Positions 1-6,896 of a stretch of 13,888 nt of DNA are shown piece after piece. Both the position numbers and the translations under genes were made by a program. Numbering within the stretch: position 1 is the first letter of the stretch; each line of letters opens with the position of its first letter. The stretch covers positions 1 to 13,888 of the forward strand of contig CAZKDJ010000109.1 of NCBI GenBank assembly GCA_964551295.1, given 5' to 3'. This stretch comes from JAFGED01 sp964551295 (GTDB lineage: Bacteria; Chloroflexota; Anaerolineae; B4-G1). Below the pieces are notes generated by a model. The model did no database searches. It was not told where the DNA came from and saw only the letters and a list, made by a program, of their open reading frames with translations.

Positions 1-54
1 AAGGAATCCGCTCGCCTGAACCATCTTGTGTAGACTTATGGGTAATAGATAGCT

Positions 55-984
55 CTATGCAACTATGTCAGTCAGACTAGGCCGGGTGTGCAGAGCTTTT
101 CTCCCATAGATGATGATGACAACTGTTAACGGCATCAGGATGAGAAGAAAGTCGAAAACTACGCTGTGAGCAAAGGTGTCATAAGGTCTCACCACGCTTC
201 CGATCGCGGCGGTGCTGATGAGCGCTGTAAAAACCGGCAGTAAGAAGCCAACGATGCGCGCCCGATCAGATCGCACACACATCACCCAAACAGGCACGAT
301 CATTAAGAAGAACGATTGAGGATGTATCGAAACTAGCGTTTCGACTGTCGTGTTGTCTGTCCACAGCAACAATGCATATTCCGGATCGAGAACGCCTTCC
401 CACACCACGAAGGCCGAGCCGACAAACACTAGGCCTGCCAGTACACTCGCCCGTCGAGCGAGCAACAGCCCAATCATGGCAGGCAGGATACCGAGTATGG
501 CTGACACAGCTACAGGCATCGTTAAGGTTGCTAGAACTTGTTGATAGGGTGGTCCCGGGTCATGATGGGGTATGGTCAGCGGGTACAGCAGACTACCCAC
601 CAGTATCAAACCAAGAAGCCACGCTTCCCAGTGCACGCCGGGCAACCGATGCCAATGCCACTGTCTTATGGCCACTGCCACGATTCCAATCCATACAACG
701 AGCAGCAGAAGGGAAGTGGTTGCCCCCATAGACAAATGAGCCAAAACGATGCCCAATGCCGGGAAACTCCACGTTGGGAACTGACGTTCGCAGAGAAAGC
801 CAATCAAGCACAGTGAGGTGCATAGGAAAAACAGCGCAAGGTGACCAGACATCCACACTGACTCAATACCAACGTGAAACAATCTTTGCCACAATCCGAT
901 TTCAACATCCAGGGCGAATATTCCAGGAAGAATAGCCAACGAGGCTTTGCCCCAAGGTGAGAAGGCGTCGGAACGTTCTCGCAT
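55..984 (-). CDS. Polytopic integral membrane protein, function unknown
   Basis: This gene encodes a 309-residue, strongly hydrophobic protein starting MRERSDAFSPWGKAS. About nine or ten membrane-spanning stretches can be seen, including one around MSGHLALFFLCTSLCLIGFL, a long one with SLLLLVVWIGIVAVAI, and a last one near the C-terminus (FDFLLILMPLTVVIIIYG), followed by a short basic tail. I see no catalytic motif and do not recognise the family. The start is chosen because AAGGAG lies ten bases upstream of the ATG. The reading frame stays open further upstream, but only through the poly-G/poly-C palindrome, giving an implausible Gly/Pro run. By eye its GC content (near 50%) is lower than the genes to the right, which fits horizontal transfer or a false join at the palindrome. 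Whether it is truly next to the lipoprotein gene is uncertain. Confidence 0.75.
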   Translation of the reverse strand: MRERSDAFSPWGKASLAILPGIFALDVEIGLWQRLFHVGIESVWMSGHLALFFLCTSLCLIGFLCERQFPTWSFPALGIVLAHLSMGATTSLLLLVVWIGIVAVAIRQWHWHRLPGVHWEAWLLGLILVGSLLYPLTIPHHDPGPPYQQVLATLTMPVAVSAILGILPAMIGLLLARRASVLAGLVFVGSAFVVWEGVLDPEYALLLWTDNTTVETLVSIHPQSFFLMIVPVWVMCVRSDRARIVGFLLPVFTALISTAAIGSVVRPYDTFAHSVVFDFLLILMPLTVVIIIYGRKALHTRPSLTDIVA

Positions 985-994
985 GATGCATCGT

Positions 995-1000
995 CTCCTT
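995..1000 (-). promoter_or_regulatory. Shine-Dalgarno AAGGAG fixing the start of the membrane protein
   Basis: Read on the minus strand, AAGGAG stands ten bases before the ATG at 984-982. This supports the 309-residue start over the longer open frame that runs through the homopolymer palindrome. Confidence 0.6.
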
Positions 1001-1072
1001 GTATATGGTCTTTGGCCTCCAGTCATCCAACAAACGTTACTACTCAGGCCACGCCGGATACGGAGGAGATTT

Positions 1073-1133
1073 TGGGGGTGTGGGGGGGGGGGGGGGGGGG
1101 GGCCCCCCCCCCCCCCCCCCCCCCACACCCCCA
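1073..1133. repeat. Perfect G21/C22 palindrome, possible assembly junction
   Basis: A run of 21 G (1082-1102) is followed directly by 22 C (1103-1124). The symmetry continues outward: TGGGGGTGT on the left mirrors ACACCCCCA on the right, giving arms of about 30 bases with no loop. There is no T-tract, so it does not look like an ordinary Rho-independent terminator. Both flanks, read towards the centre, end in the same TGGGGGTGTGGG string. That is what would be expected if two sequence ends with poly-G read-through were joined by an assembler. A genuine intergenic G-tract hairpin is the alternative. Confidence 0.85.
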
Positions 1134-1219
1134 CCCCCCCCGTTTTGTCCAAGAGGCTGTGAGCAGTTACTAACAAACAATACTTGTACGCGAAAAGGGG
1201 GAAAAAGGTTTGGTTTTTG

Positions 1220-2119
1220 TTAGCGAGTTTCTATGGAGATGACAGAGGGTACTGCGACGCCAGAGTCGATGCCTACGGGGTGCTCGTCTGCTCTGAGCCA
1301 CATCCCTGTGGAGGGGCCGCCGTCCAGGTTGAGCGCCACGTCGACATCCAGGTCGGACTCGGTGAGAAAGATGGCCATCTCGTGGAGGCTGAGGCGGCCG
1401 CGGGGAGCGGCGATGAAGAGGATGCGTCCTTCGAAATCCTGGGCTACGACGGTGCGGCGGGCAGGTACGCTGCCACCGGGGGTATCGGCGGGGAAGCCCA
1501 TCACGCCGCCGGGTTTGACCAACACCGGGAACGACATCACCCCTTGCGTCAAGGGCTCGTCGGGATTGTAGGGCCGGTCGCGCAGCCAGCGCACGCTCAC
1601 CTCTTCCCCTCCCCCCGGGGGGGAGGGGTTGGGGGAGAGGGAAACGGCGAATAATCCTGCATAGTCCTCGTAGACTGCGCCCCACGTTTGCCCGTCGCTG
1701 ATGAGCAGGCCGGTGGCTGCGTACTCTGGGGTAAAGTAGCCGCCGTTGACGACCAGCAGTGACTGGAGTTGCTCTGCCCACGTGCTTACCTTCAAGGGTT
1801 GGTCGGGGTTGTAGTGGACGCGGAAGCGCACGGCCGAGGGATCGAGGCGCACGATGGCCAGGTATTCCGCTCGCTCCGTTTCCGATGAGGTCGCTTCGCC
1901 CTCCACGAGCAACCGGCGCAGCTCAATGCCCCGTTGCAGCAGTTGCCAGCCGGTGTCGGGCGATACGGGCGTGACGGTGGGCCAGCGAACGGGGGTAGGC
2001 AGCGGAGTCGGCGTCGGGGTGGGGGATGGCGTGGGCGTCGGGGGTGGTTGGAAAAAGGCGCACCCCGACACCAGGAGCAGGCATAGGAGGTAGATTGGTA
2101 AATTGATAGGCTGGTACAT
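1220..2119 (-). CDS. Lipoprotein with phosphodiester glycosidase (NAGPA-type) domain
   Basis: The 299-residue product begins with a lipoprotein signal: hydrophobic LPIYLLCLLLV then the lipobox LVSGC with Cys20. The mature protein would therefore be lipid-anchored outside the cell membrane. Residues 25-52 form a Pro/Thr linker (PTPTPSPTPTPTPLPTP), a common spacer in Chloroflexota surface proteins. The rest matches the phosphodiester glycosidase family (NAGPA domain, formerly DUF2233), with VVNGGYF at 123-129, RRTVVA at 221-226 and LNLDGGPSTGMW at about 263-274. Family members cleave sugar-phosphodiesters or related exopolysaccharide linkages; the substrate here is unknown. Residues about 161-173 (LSPNPSPPGGGEE) are an inserted repeat. 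I chose the ATG at 2119 because the upstream alternative (2170) would add 17 residues encoded by repeat sequence before the signal peptide. It lies 103 bases downstream of the response regulator gene and could be read with it. Confidence 0.85.
   Translation of the reverse strand: MYQPINLPIYLLCLLLVSGCAFFQPPPTPTPSPTPTPTPLPTPVRWPTVTPVSPDTGWQLLQRGIELRRLLVEGEATSSETERAEYLAIVRLDPSAVRFRVHYNPDQPLKVSTWAEQLQSLLVVNGGYFTPEYAATGLLISDGQTWGAVYEDYAGLFAVSLSPNPSPPGGGEEVSVRWLRDRPYNPDEPLTQGVMSFPVLVKPGGVMGFPADTPGGSVPARRTVVAQDFEGRILFIAAPRGRLSLHEMAIFLTESDLDVDVALNLDGGPSTGMWLRADEHPVGIDSGVAVPSVISIETR
1602..1641. repeat. GC-rich palindromic element inserted in the lipoprotein gene
   Basis: A near-perfect palindrome CCCCTCCCCCC/GGGGGGGAGGGG (1606-1628) is followed by TTGGGGGAGAGGG. 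It keeps the reading frame of the lipoprotein gene and encodes LSPNPSPPGGGEE, a segment that reads as a loop insertion between conserved parts of the glycosidase domain. The sequence type resembles small dispersed palindromic elements that enter genes in frame in several bacteria. Only one copy is visible in this window. Confidence 0.6.
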
Positions 2120-2217
2120 GGTGCGTCGATACACTGGTAGACGGGCAGTTGGTAAATTGGTCAACAGCACACCAGTCTGCCAACTACCAATCTACTACCA
2201 GTTTGCCGATCTACCGT
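2090..2217. repeat. Cluster of degenerate TTGGTAAATTGG-type words with inverted copies
   Basis: The words GATTGGTAAATTGATAGG (2093-2110), CTGGTAGACGGGCAGTTGG (2134-2152) with GGTAAATTGG (2151-2160), and the inverted CCAACTACCAATCTACTACC (2180-2199) belong to one degenerate family. The region between the response regulator stop and the lipoprotein start is almost entirely made of it. The two orientations can form an imperfect hairpin around 2134-2217, which may end or slow transcription from the signalling operon. The left-hand copy runs into the lipoprotein coding sequence and supplies part of its signal peptide. Confidence 0.55.
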
Positions 2218-2222
2218 CCCAT

Positions 2223-2855
2223 TCAGACCAAGGTACCCTCTTCGGCGATGCGTTGCGCGCACTCGGCCAATTCCTGGAGCCTTTGGGTCTCCACAGAGTC
2301 GCCGCGGGCGCGTTCCATATTCTCGGCGGCCTGGGTGTAGAGCCAAGCTGCGTTCTCCCACTCGTGGATGAACTCGGCGATGCGGGCGGCTTCCTCGTAT
2401 GCGATGGCCGCCAGCTCCCACTTGCCCTCTTCGATGTACTGGCTGGCCGCTCGCTCCAGGGTGGCCGGACGCTGCTTGGGCAGCCGGCGCTCTGGTTCCT
2501 CCAAGACGAGCTCGATGGTCGGCAGCAGCAGGTCGTGCCAGTTCGACTTGGGCAGATACTCGTAAAAGTCCAACTGGGCGGCGCGGGCTTCGCTCTCCAA
2601 CGAGGCATAGCCGGTGAAGATGATGATCCGCAGACCGGGCTGCAACTGGCGCAGCATGGCGGCTACCTGGAACCCGTCCATTTCGGGCATCTTCATGTCC
2701 AGCAGGCCGATGTCGAAGGGGATCTCGCGCCCCTTCCCGATCGCCTCGCGGGCGCTGCTGGCCGTCACGACTCGGTAGTCAGCCTGCTTCAGGTAGTCTT
2801 CCAGGCTTTCGAGCACGAGTAGATCGTCGTCTACCACCAATATTGTTGCTGACAT
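2223..2855 (-). CDS. Response regulator: REC domain plus helical-repeat C-terminus
   Basis: This is a 210-residue protein. Residues 4-120 form a receiver domain with the acidic pocket D9-D11 (VVDDD), the phosphoacceptor D53 in LLDMKMPEMDG, T81 (FTGYAS) and K103 (LPKS). All the residues needed for phosphorylation are therefore present. Residues about 125-205 are purely helical, with AAxxYxxxGKWxxAAxAYEEAA followed by a second similar unit (WENAAWLYTQAAENM). This resembles TPR or SNAP-like helical hairpins and suggests a protein-protein output. There is no helix-turn-helix. The start has a strong AGGAGG (2864-2869) eight bases upstream. It lies 35 bases behind the REC-histidine kinase gene and is probably the last member of that operon, and its likely phosphoryl donor is one of the two upstream kinases (inference). 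Confidence 0.9.
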   Translation of the reverse strand: MSATILVVDDDLLVLESLEDYLKQADYRVVTASSAREAIGKGREIPFDIGLLDMKMPEMDGFQVAAMLRQLQPGLRIIIFTGYASLESEARAAQLDFYEYLPKSNWHDLLLPTIELVLEEPERRLPKQRPATLERAASQYIEEGKWELAAIAYEEAARIAEFIHEWENAAWLYTQAAENMERARGDSVETQRLQELAECAQRIAEEGTLV

Positions 2856-2863
2856 TATCTTGT

Positions 2864-2869
2864 CCTCCT
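2864..2869 (-). promoter_or_regulatory. Strong Shine-Dalgarno AGGAGG for the response regulator
   Basis: AGGAGG lies eight bases before the ATG at 2855-2853. It is the best ribosome binding site in the minus-strand signalling operon, suggesting this regulator is made in larger amounts than the kinases, which have weaker sites. Confidence 0.7.
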
Positions 2870-2890
2870 ATAAATCTATGACTGCTGAAC

Positions 2891-4009
2891 CTAGGTTGCG
2901 TTAGGGCTGGCGCCTTCGGAACCAATGGGCAGGTGGGTGGTGACGGTCGTTCCCTGTCCCACGGTGCTGGTTACTTCGATGCGACCACCGTGGTTCTCGA
3001 CGTTCCTGCGAGCGACGTAGAGTCCCAGCCCACTGCCCTTGTGTCCGCTTTTCCATTCAGAGTATCCAATGCGAAAGATTCTCTCTTGTGCCTCCGGGAG
3101 GATACCGACGCCAGTATCCTCGATGTCCACGGCGACCCCGGAGTCACCCTCTTTCCGCGTGCGCAGGGTGAGCGTCCCGCCGTCCGGCATGGCCTCCCCA
3201 GCGTTGTTCAACAGGTTGTAAAAGACGCGCTCTAGCTGTGCGCGGCTACCTTGTATCGGGGGGACATCCTCATCCCACTCGCGCACAATCGTCACGTCTG
3301 GATTGCCAAAGCTGAACTCTTGTATCAACCGCTCCAGCATATATTGCAGATTGAGGGATTCCCAGCGCCACACCTCGCCGTTGTCGAGGGCCACGGCCAC
3401 CTGGCCCAGATCGTCGGCCAGCCGCTTGATCCGGCCCAGGATTTGCTCGATCACCTCGATGGAACGCTCGCCGTCTGGATCGCCCGCGACCAGCTTGCTC
3501 AACGCCTCCACGCGCTGCGTGAGCACAAAGTAGGTGGTGCCGCCGATGTCGTGTCCCACCTCGCGGGCCAGCATGCGCAGCTCCTCCTCGATCTTCTGGC
3601 TGCGGTGGTGCATTTTCTGCCACTCGAAACCGCGTTCGATGCGCATGACCCACTGCTCCAACGGCTCCGACTTGTTGACAAAGTCCTTCGCCCCTCCGCG
3701 CATAGAGGCGACGACGTTCTCGTACACACCGTAGGCACTGAGCATGATCACATAGGTCTGGTTTAGCAGGTGCTTCTCGCGCATCGCCTCCAACACGGCC
3801 ATCCCGTCCATCTCTGGCATGTTGATGTCCAGCAGCATGACGTCTCGCGGGGATTGCACCAGTTTGGCCAGCGCTTCCTCTCCACCCTCCGCTGCATCCG
3901 CCGTCCAGCCGCGTGCTGCAAAGCTGGGGCTGTTCAGAAATGCGACGACCTCCTCGCGAAAGAAAGGTTCGTCGTCCACTACTAGGATCGTTTCCCGTTC
4001 TGTGGTCAC
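2891..4009 (-). CDS. Hybrid REC-histidine kinase, soluble
   Basis: This 372-residue cytoplasmic protein has no membrane segment. An N-terminal receiver domain (about 6-128) carries D12-D13, the phosphoacceptor D61 (LLDINMPEMDG), S91 and K113. A coiled-coil linker leads to an atypical histidine box, REVGHDIGGTTYF, with the likely phosphorylated H153. The C-terminal ATPase is intact: N box FYNLLNNAGEAM (263-274), G1 DTGVG (298-302) and G2 GSGLGL (325-330). The receiver probably takes a phosphoryl group or signal from another kinase and gates this one. The start is GTG, one base after the TAG of the upstream GAF protein gene (TAGcGTG). A GAGG nine bases ahead lies inside that gene, so the two are translationally coupled. 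It ends 35 bases before the REC-helical regulator. Confidence 0.9.
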   Translation of the reverse strand: MTTERETILVVDDEPFFREEVVAFLNSPSFAARGWTADAAEGGEEALAKLVQSPRDVMLLDINMPEMDGMAVLEAMREKHLLNQTYVIMLSAYGVYENVVASMRGGAKDFVNKSEPLEQWVMRIERGFEWQKMHHRSQKIEEELRMLAREVGHDIGGTTYFVLTQRVEALSKLVAGDPDGERSIEVIEQILGRIKRLADDLGQVAVALDNGEVWRWESLNLQYMLERLIQEFSFGNPDVTIVREWDEDVPPIQGSRAQLERVFYNLLNNAGEAMPDGGTLTLRTRKEGDSGVAVDIEDTGVGILPEAQERIFRIGYSEWKSGHKGSGLGLYVARRNVENHGGRIEVTSTVGQGTTVTTHLPIGSEGASPNAT

Positions 4010-4010
4010 G

Positions 4011-5813
4011 CTAGATTTCCTCTCTTAAAGGTAGTTCGAGGATAAAGTACAGGTCGCCTTTGCGGGTATGCCAGGTAAGGGAGCTTTTGTAACGCGTCTC
4101 CACCGTCTCCTCGGCCAGCGCCCACTCGAAGCGAAGGGGGGATAGTTCCTCCGGCTCACCGACCGTGGGCTCGAGGACCGACACGACTTTTTCTCGTAAC
4201 TGGGGCTTGATTGCACGTATCTCTGTGCGAACGCGTTCGCCTCCAGAAACCAGGGAGGTGCTGACCTCGATCAGTCCGCCGGGCTTCTCAAAGGCCTCCA
4301 GAGCCAGGCGCAGCATGGTCGCCACGACGCCGAACGTCTCGTTGGGCTCAATGGAAACCGGCGGCAGGTCTTCGGCGTAGGTCGTGTGTACCTCCACGCT
4401 GCGCCACTGTCGCTCTGCGACCAGCCAGAGGAGGGCGCCGCGCACCACGGCGTTCCAGTCGGTGGTCGTACGCACAAAGCCGATGTGTTGGGAGAACGTG
4501 AGCAGATTGAACAGCTTGTCGCTGACTTTGTTCAGGCTGTCCTCGATCTTGTCCAGCCGTCCGATGACCGCCTCGTGTGTGGCGGAAGTGGTTGCTCCTC
4601 CCATCGTGGCGCGCAGATTGGCCGTCGCCAGACGGGCCGCGGCCAACGGATTCGCCGTCTCGTGGAGTATCCGCTGCGCCAGGGTGCCCAGGGAGGCGAC
4701 CTGCTGCATGCGCATCGCGGTGATGCCCACGTCGTTCAACGTCTTGAGATAGCGTGCTCCTTCCAGCACACCCCCGATGGCGGTCGAGAGCAGGCGTAGA
4801 TAGCTTTCATCGGCATCGGTGAACCAGTCGCGGTGGCCGGGTGAGCTGGGTATCTTGTTGACCAACTCGAGGGTGCCCAGGATTTCCTCGCCCAGTTGCA
4901 GGGGGACACCCACGAAGGAGCGGTACGTGTCGGAGGGAAGATGCGAGGCGACTTGCTCAACGTATGGATCGTTCCAGTCCTTCAGTTCTCCCGGCTCGCG
5001 TATCTGGATCGCCGCTCCGCTTTCGACGATGTGGCCGGTCATTCCTTCTCCTGCCGCGTACGTCAGTTGACCGACCAATTCGTCGGGAAGGCCGCTGGCG
5101 GCTCGTAGCGCCACGCGATGGATGTCTTCGTCGGTCCGCAGGTAAATCTGGCAGGCCTCGGTGCGGAAACCATCCCTTACCCGATCAACCACCGCTTGCA
5201 GCATCTCGGCGATGGGACGTCGTGGGTTCAGCTCGCTGCTGATACCTAGCAGCAGCTCAAAGTAACGGGCGCGGCGTTTTTCCTGCTCGTAGCGCTGCGA
5301 GTTTTCGATGGCGATGCTCACCAATGCGGCGACCTGTTTGAGCAGGGCTTCGGCGTTGGCGTCAAAGCACTCTTGGCCAGAGACCCGCAGCACGCCGAGC
5401 ACGGTTTTGGCGTCCCGGCAGAGGATGGGCACACCCAGGTAGGCCTTGTCTGGTTCCGGGCTGATCTCGGTATACTTTTTGCTCCACACCAGGTCCTTGG
5501 CGATGCGGCGCAGCGCTTTGCGATCCTGGACGTTGGCGATGCACAGCGGACGGCCATGCTTGGCGATCCAGCCGGTCAATCCCTCCCCCGGTTCGTACTC
5601 GATGCGCTCGTCCGGCATACCTGTGCTTTCCTGCAGGCCGGTGGTGCTGCGCAGGACGTAGCGCCCGGTGATGTCGTCGCGTAGGAAGATGGAGGAGCCG
5701 TCGGCGCTGAGCCGGTCGCGGGCATACATCACGACCAACTCCATCAGCCGGTCGCGGCTCAGTTCGCCATAGATCTCGAGCAGTTTGTGGTCAAAGCCCG
5801 CTGTCTGGTTCAT
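4011..5813 (-). CDS. GAF-GAF histidine-kinase-like protein with degenerate ATPase half
   Basis: This 600-residue soluble protein has two GAF sensor domains, at about 10-175 and 185-355. Each carries the usual landmarks: EYEPGEGLTGWIA and YLGVPI in the first, YAAGEGMTGHIVE and FVGVPLQLGEEILGTLEL in the second. A helical dimerisation region follows with the histidine box ILHETANPLAAARL (His384). The region after about residue 450 sits where the ATP-binding domain should be, but I find no clear N box, no DxGxG and no GxGxG. It starts at the ATG at 5813. The alternative ATG at 5861 overlaps the -10 hexamer of the promoter and cannot be on the message. The first gene of the operon, it may act as sensor and phosphotransfer partner of the next-encoded kinase (inference). 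GAF ligands could be small molecules or light chromophores; none is indicated. Confidence 0.85.
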   Translation of the reverse strand: MNQTAGFDHKLLEIYGELSRDRLMELVVMYARDRLSADGSSIFLRDDITGRYVLRSTTGLQESTGMPDERIEYEPGEGLTGWIAKHGRPLCIANVQDRKALRRIAKDLVWSKKYTEISPEPDKAYLGVPILCRDAKTVLGVLRVSGQECFDANAEALLKQVAALVSIAIENSQRYEQEKRRARYFELLLGISSELNPRRPIAEMLQAVVDRVRDGFRTEACQIYLRTDEDIHRVALRAASGLPDELVGQLTYAAGEGMTGHIVESGAAIQIREPGELKDWNDPYVEQVASHLPSDTYRSFVGVPLQLGEEILGTLELVNKIPSSPGHRDWFTDADESYLRLLSTAIGGVLEGARYLKTLNDVGITAMRMQQVASLGTLAQRILHETANPLAAARLATANLRATMGGATTSATHEAVIGRLDKIEDSLNKVSDKLFNLLTFSQHIGFVRTTTDWNAVVRGALLWLVAERQWRSVEVHTTYAEDLPPVSIEPNETFGVVATMLRLALEAFEKPGGLIEVSTSLVSGGERVRTEIRAIKPQLREKVVSVLEPTVGEPEELSPLRFEWALAEETVETRYKSSLTWHTRKGDLYFILELPLREEI

Positions 5814-5859
5814 AACAGGTTCCAACTGGTGACGACGTACGGTGCTTGTGGCGCTAAGC

Positions 5860-5887
5860 ATTGTATGCCGGGCGCGGGAAAAGTCAA
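5860..5887 (-). promoter_or_regulatory. Sigma70-like promoter of the GAF/REC signalling operon
   Basis: On the minus strand TTGACT (5887-5882), a 16-base spacer and TACAAT (5865-5860) match the consensus at five of six positions each. Transcription would start near 5852, leaving a leader of about 38 bases before the ATG at 5813. The -10 overlaps the upstream in-frame ATG, which excludes it as a start. Confidence 0.65.
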
Positions 5888-5918
5888 GCCCTCCCTAGAA
5901 TGAGGGGCGATTCTCGAT

Positions 5919-5947
5919 TTGATTTTCTTCCTCGATCGGCTTATACC
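5919..5947 (+). promoter_or_regulatory. Possible promoter of the nitrilase-family gene
   Basis: TTGATT (5919-5924), 17 bases, then TATACC (5942-5947) gives a moderate sigma70-like match. The predicted start near 5953 would leave only about seven bases before the ATG at 5960, so the message would be nearly leaderless. This would fit the weak ribosome binding site (AGGT very close to the ATG). Confidence 0.35.
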
Positions 5948-5959
5948 TGACCCAGGTCG

Positions 5960-6760
5960 ATGACGCTGACGATTGCCTTGGCTCAGATGAATGTGCATAG
6001 AGGGCAACCCGAGGCCAACCTGACGCGGGCGCGCGACTTGGCCGCTCGAGCTCGTGAGTCTGGCGTGGAGCTGCTCCTGCTGCCCGAGCTATGGCTCCAT
6101 GGCTACGATCTGGCGCGCGCTGAAGAGTGGGCCGCGCCACTAGGAGAGGGGGGCTTTGCCCACATGTCCGCGCTGGCCCGAGAGTTTGGGCTGTATCTGG
6201 CGGGGACGTTGTTGGAGCAGCACGAGGGGGGCGTTTCTAATACCGCTGTTCTCTACGAACCGGGCGGCGCGCTCGTGGGCTCCTATCGCAAGATTCATCT
6301 CTTCCGCTTGATGCAGGAGCACCATTATCTGGCTCCCGGCGACCGCGCCGTGCTCTTCCCCACGCCCTGGGGGCCGATGGGCATTCCCATCTGCTACGAT
6401 CTGCGCTTCCCGGAGCCTCTACGTGCGATGGCGTTGGCGGGGGCAAAGCTCTTCCTGGTGCCCGCTCAGTGGCCGGTGACGCGCCTAGCGGCGTGGCTCA
6501 CGCTGGCCCGCGCCCGCGCGATTGAGAACGAACTGTTCGTCGCTGCCTGCAACCGGGTGGGAGTGGAGGGCGACGCTGTCTTTCCCGGCCGCTCCTGCGT
6601 CGTGGGGCCGTTGGGGCAGGTGCTGGCGGAGGGCGACGATCAAGAGCAGTTGTTGGTTGCCCAACTCGACTTTCACGAGGTGGAGGCCGCCCGCCGCTAC
6701 CTCCCCGTCTATGATGATCGTCGACCTGAAGCGTATCGGGTCGAGGTGATCGAGAAGTGA
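5960..6760 (+). CDS. Carbon-nitrogen hydrolase (nitrilase superfamily, omega-amidase-like)
   Basis: This 266-residue cytoplasmic enzyme has the complete Glu-Lys-Cys triad: E43 in LLLPELWLHGY, K111 in GSYRKIHLF and C145 in GIPICYDLRFPE. A conserved second Glu lies near position 120 (LMQEHHYLAPGD). The CYDLRFPE context and the length resemble the YafV/Nit2 omega-amidase group, which hydrolyses alpha-keto acid amides or similar dead-end amides. The exact substrate cannot be read from sequence. The ATG at 5960 is kept although its ribosome binding site is poor, because the next Met (codon 10) would remove the first beta-strand (TLTIALAQM). It is transcribed away from the signalling operon, with about 146 bases between the two start codons, and is followed by a 136-base gap containing the promoter of the next operon. 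Confidence 0.9.
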   Translation: MTLTIALAQMNVHRGQPEANLTRARDLAARARESGVELLLLPELWLHGYDLARAEEWAAPLGEGGFAHMSALAREFGLYLAGTLLEQHEGGVSNTAVLYEPGGALVGSYRKIHLFRLMQEHHYLAPGDRAVLFPTPWGPMGIPICYDLRFPEPLRAMALAGAKLFLVPAQWPVTRLAAWLTLARARAIENELFVAACNRVGVEGDAVFPGRSCVVGPLGQVLAEGDDQEQLLVAQLDFHEVEAARRYLPVYDDRRPEAYRVEVIEK

Positions 6761-6815
6761 TGTTGTAGCAGGTGTGGTGTCGTTGCCTCTTGTGCTGCTC
6801 TGAATTGAGTTTCTA

Positions 6816-6844
6816 TTGACCGCTTTTTGGAAACACGCTATACT
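6816..6844 (+). promoter_or_regulatory. Near-consensus sigma70 promoter of the solute-binding-protein operon
   Basis: TTGACC (6816-6821), exactly 17 bases, then TATACT (6839-6844) is a five-of-six match at both hexamers. Transcription would start near 6851, about 46 bases before the TTG start at 6897. It is the clearest promoter in the window and implies good basal expression of the three binding proteins and the phosphatase. Confidence 0.7.
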
Positions 6845-6885
6845 AAAGGTGGTCCAAAGATGATTCGCTCATCGAGTTGTTGAAT

Positions 6886-6891
6886 GAGGGG
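6886..6891 (+). promoter_or_regulatory. Shine-Dalgarno GAGGGG selecting a TTG start
   Basis: GAGGGG sits five bases before TTG at 6897. The GTG at 6891, six bases earlier in frame, overlaps this site and would have no spacer. TTG also aligns exactly with the ATG of the second paralogue. Confidence 0.5.
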
Positions 6892-6896
6892 TGGGC

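Noticed and set aside
985..1176. N-terminal extension of the membrane protein through the poly-Gly/poly-Pro run
   Set aside because: The extension is encoded by the palindrome, and a good AAGGAG lies before the internal ATG at 984.
947..1223. Plus-strand Gly/Pro-rich ORFs running through the homopolymer tract
   Set aside because: Their composition comes only from the G21/C22 palindrome; no ribosome site and no family resemblance.
2090..2217. CRISPR-like array in the repeated TTGGTAAA region
   Set aside because: The words are short, degenerate, in both orientations and have no regular spacers.
2103..2822. Long plus-strand ORF opposite the response regulator
   Set aside because: It is antisense to a clear REC protein with all catalytic residues and is a high-GC shadow frame.
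3251..3766. Plus-strand ORF of 171 codons opposite the REC-histidine kinase
   Set aside because: Shadow of a well-supported gene; no recognisable domain and His/Leu-rich composition typical of antisense frames.
5814..5861. Longer N-terminus (MLSATSTVRR) for the GAF-GAF protein
   Set aside because: Its ATG overlaps the -10 hexamer of the best promoter, so it would lie upstream of the transcript start.
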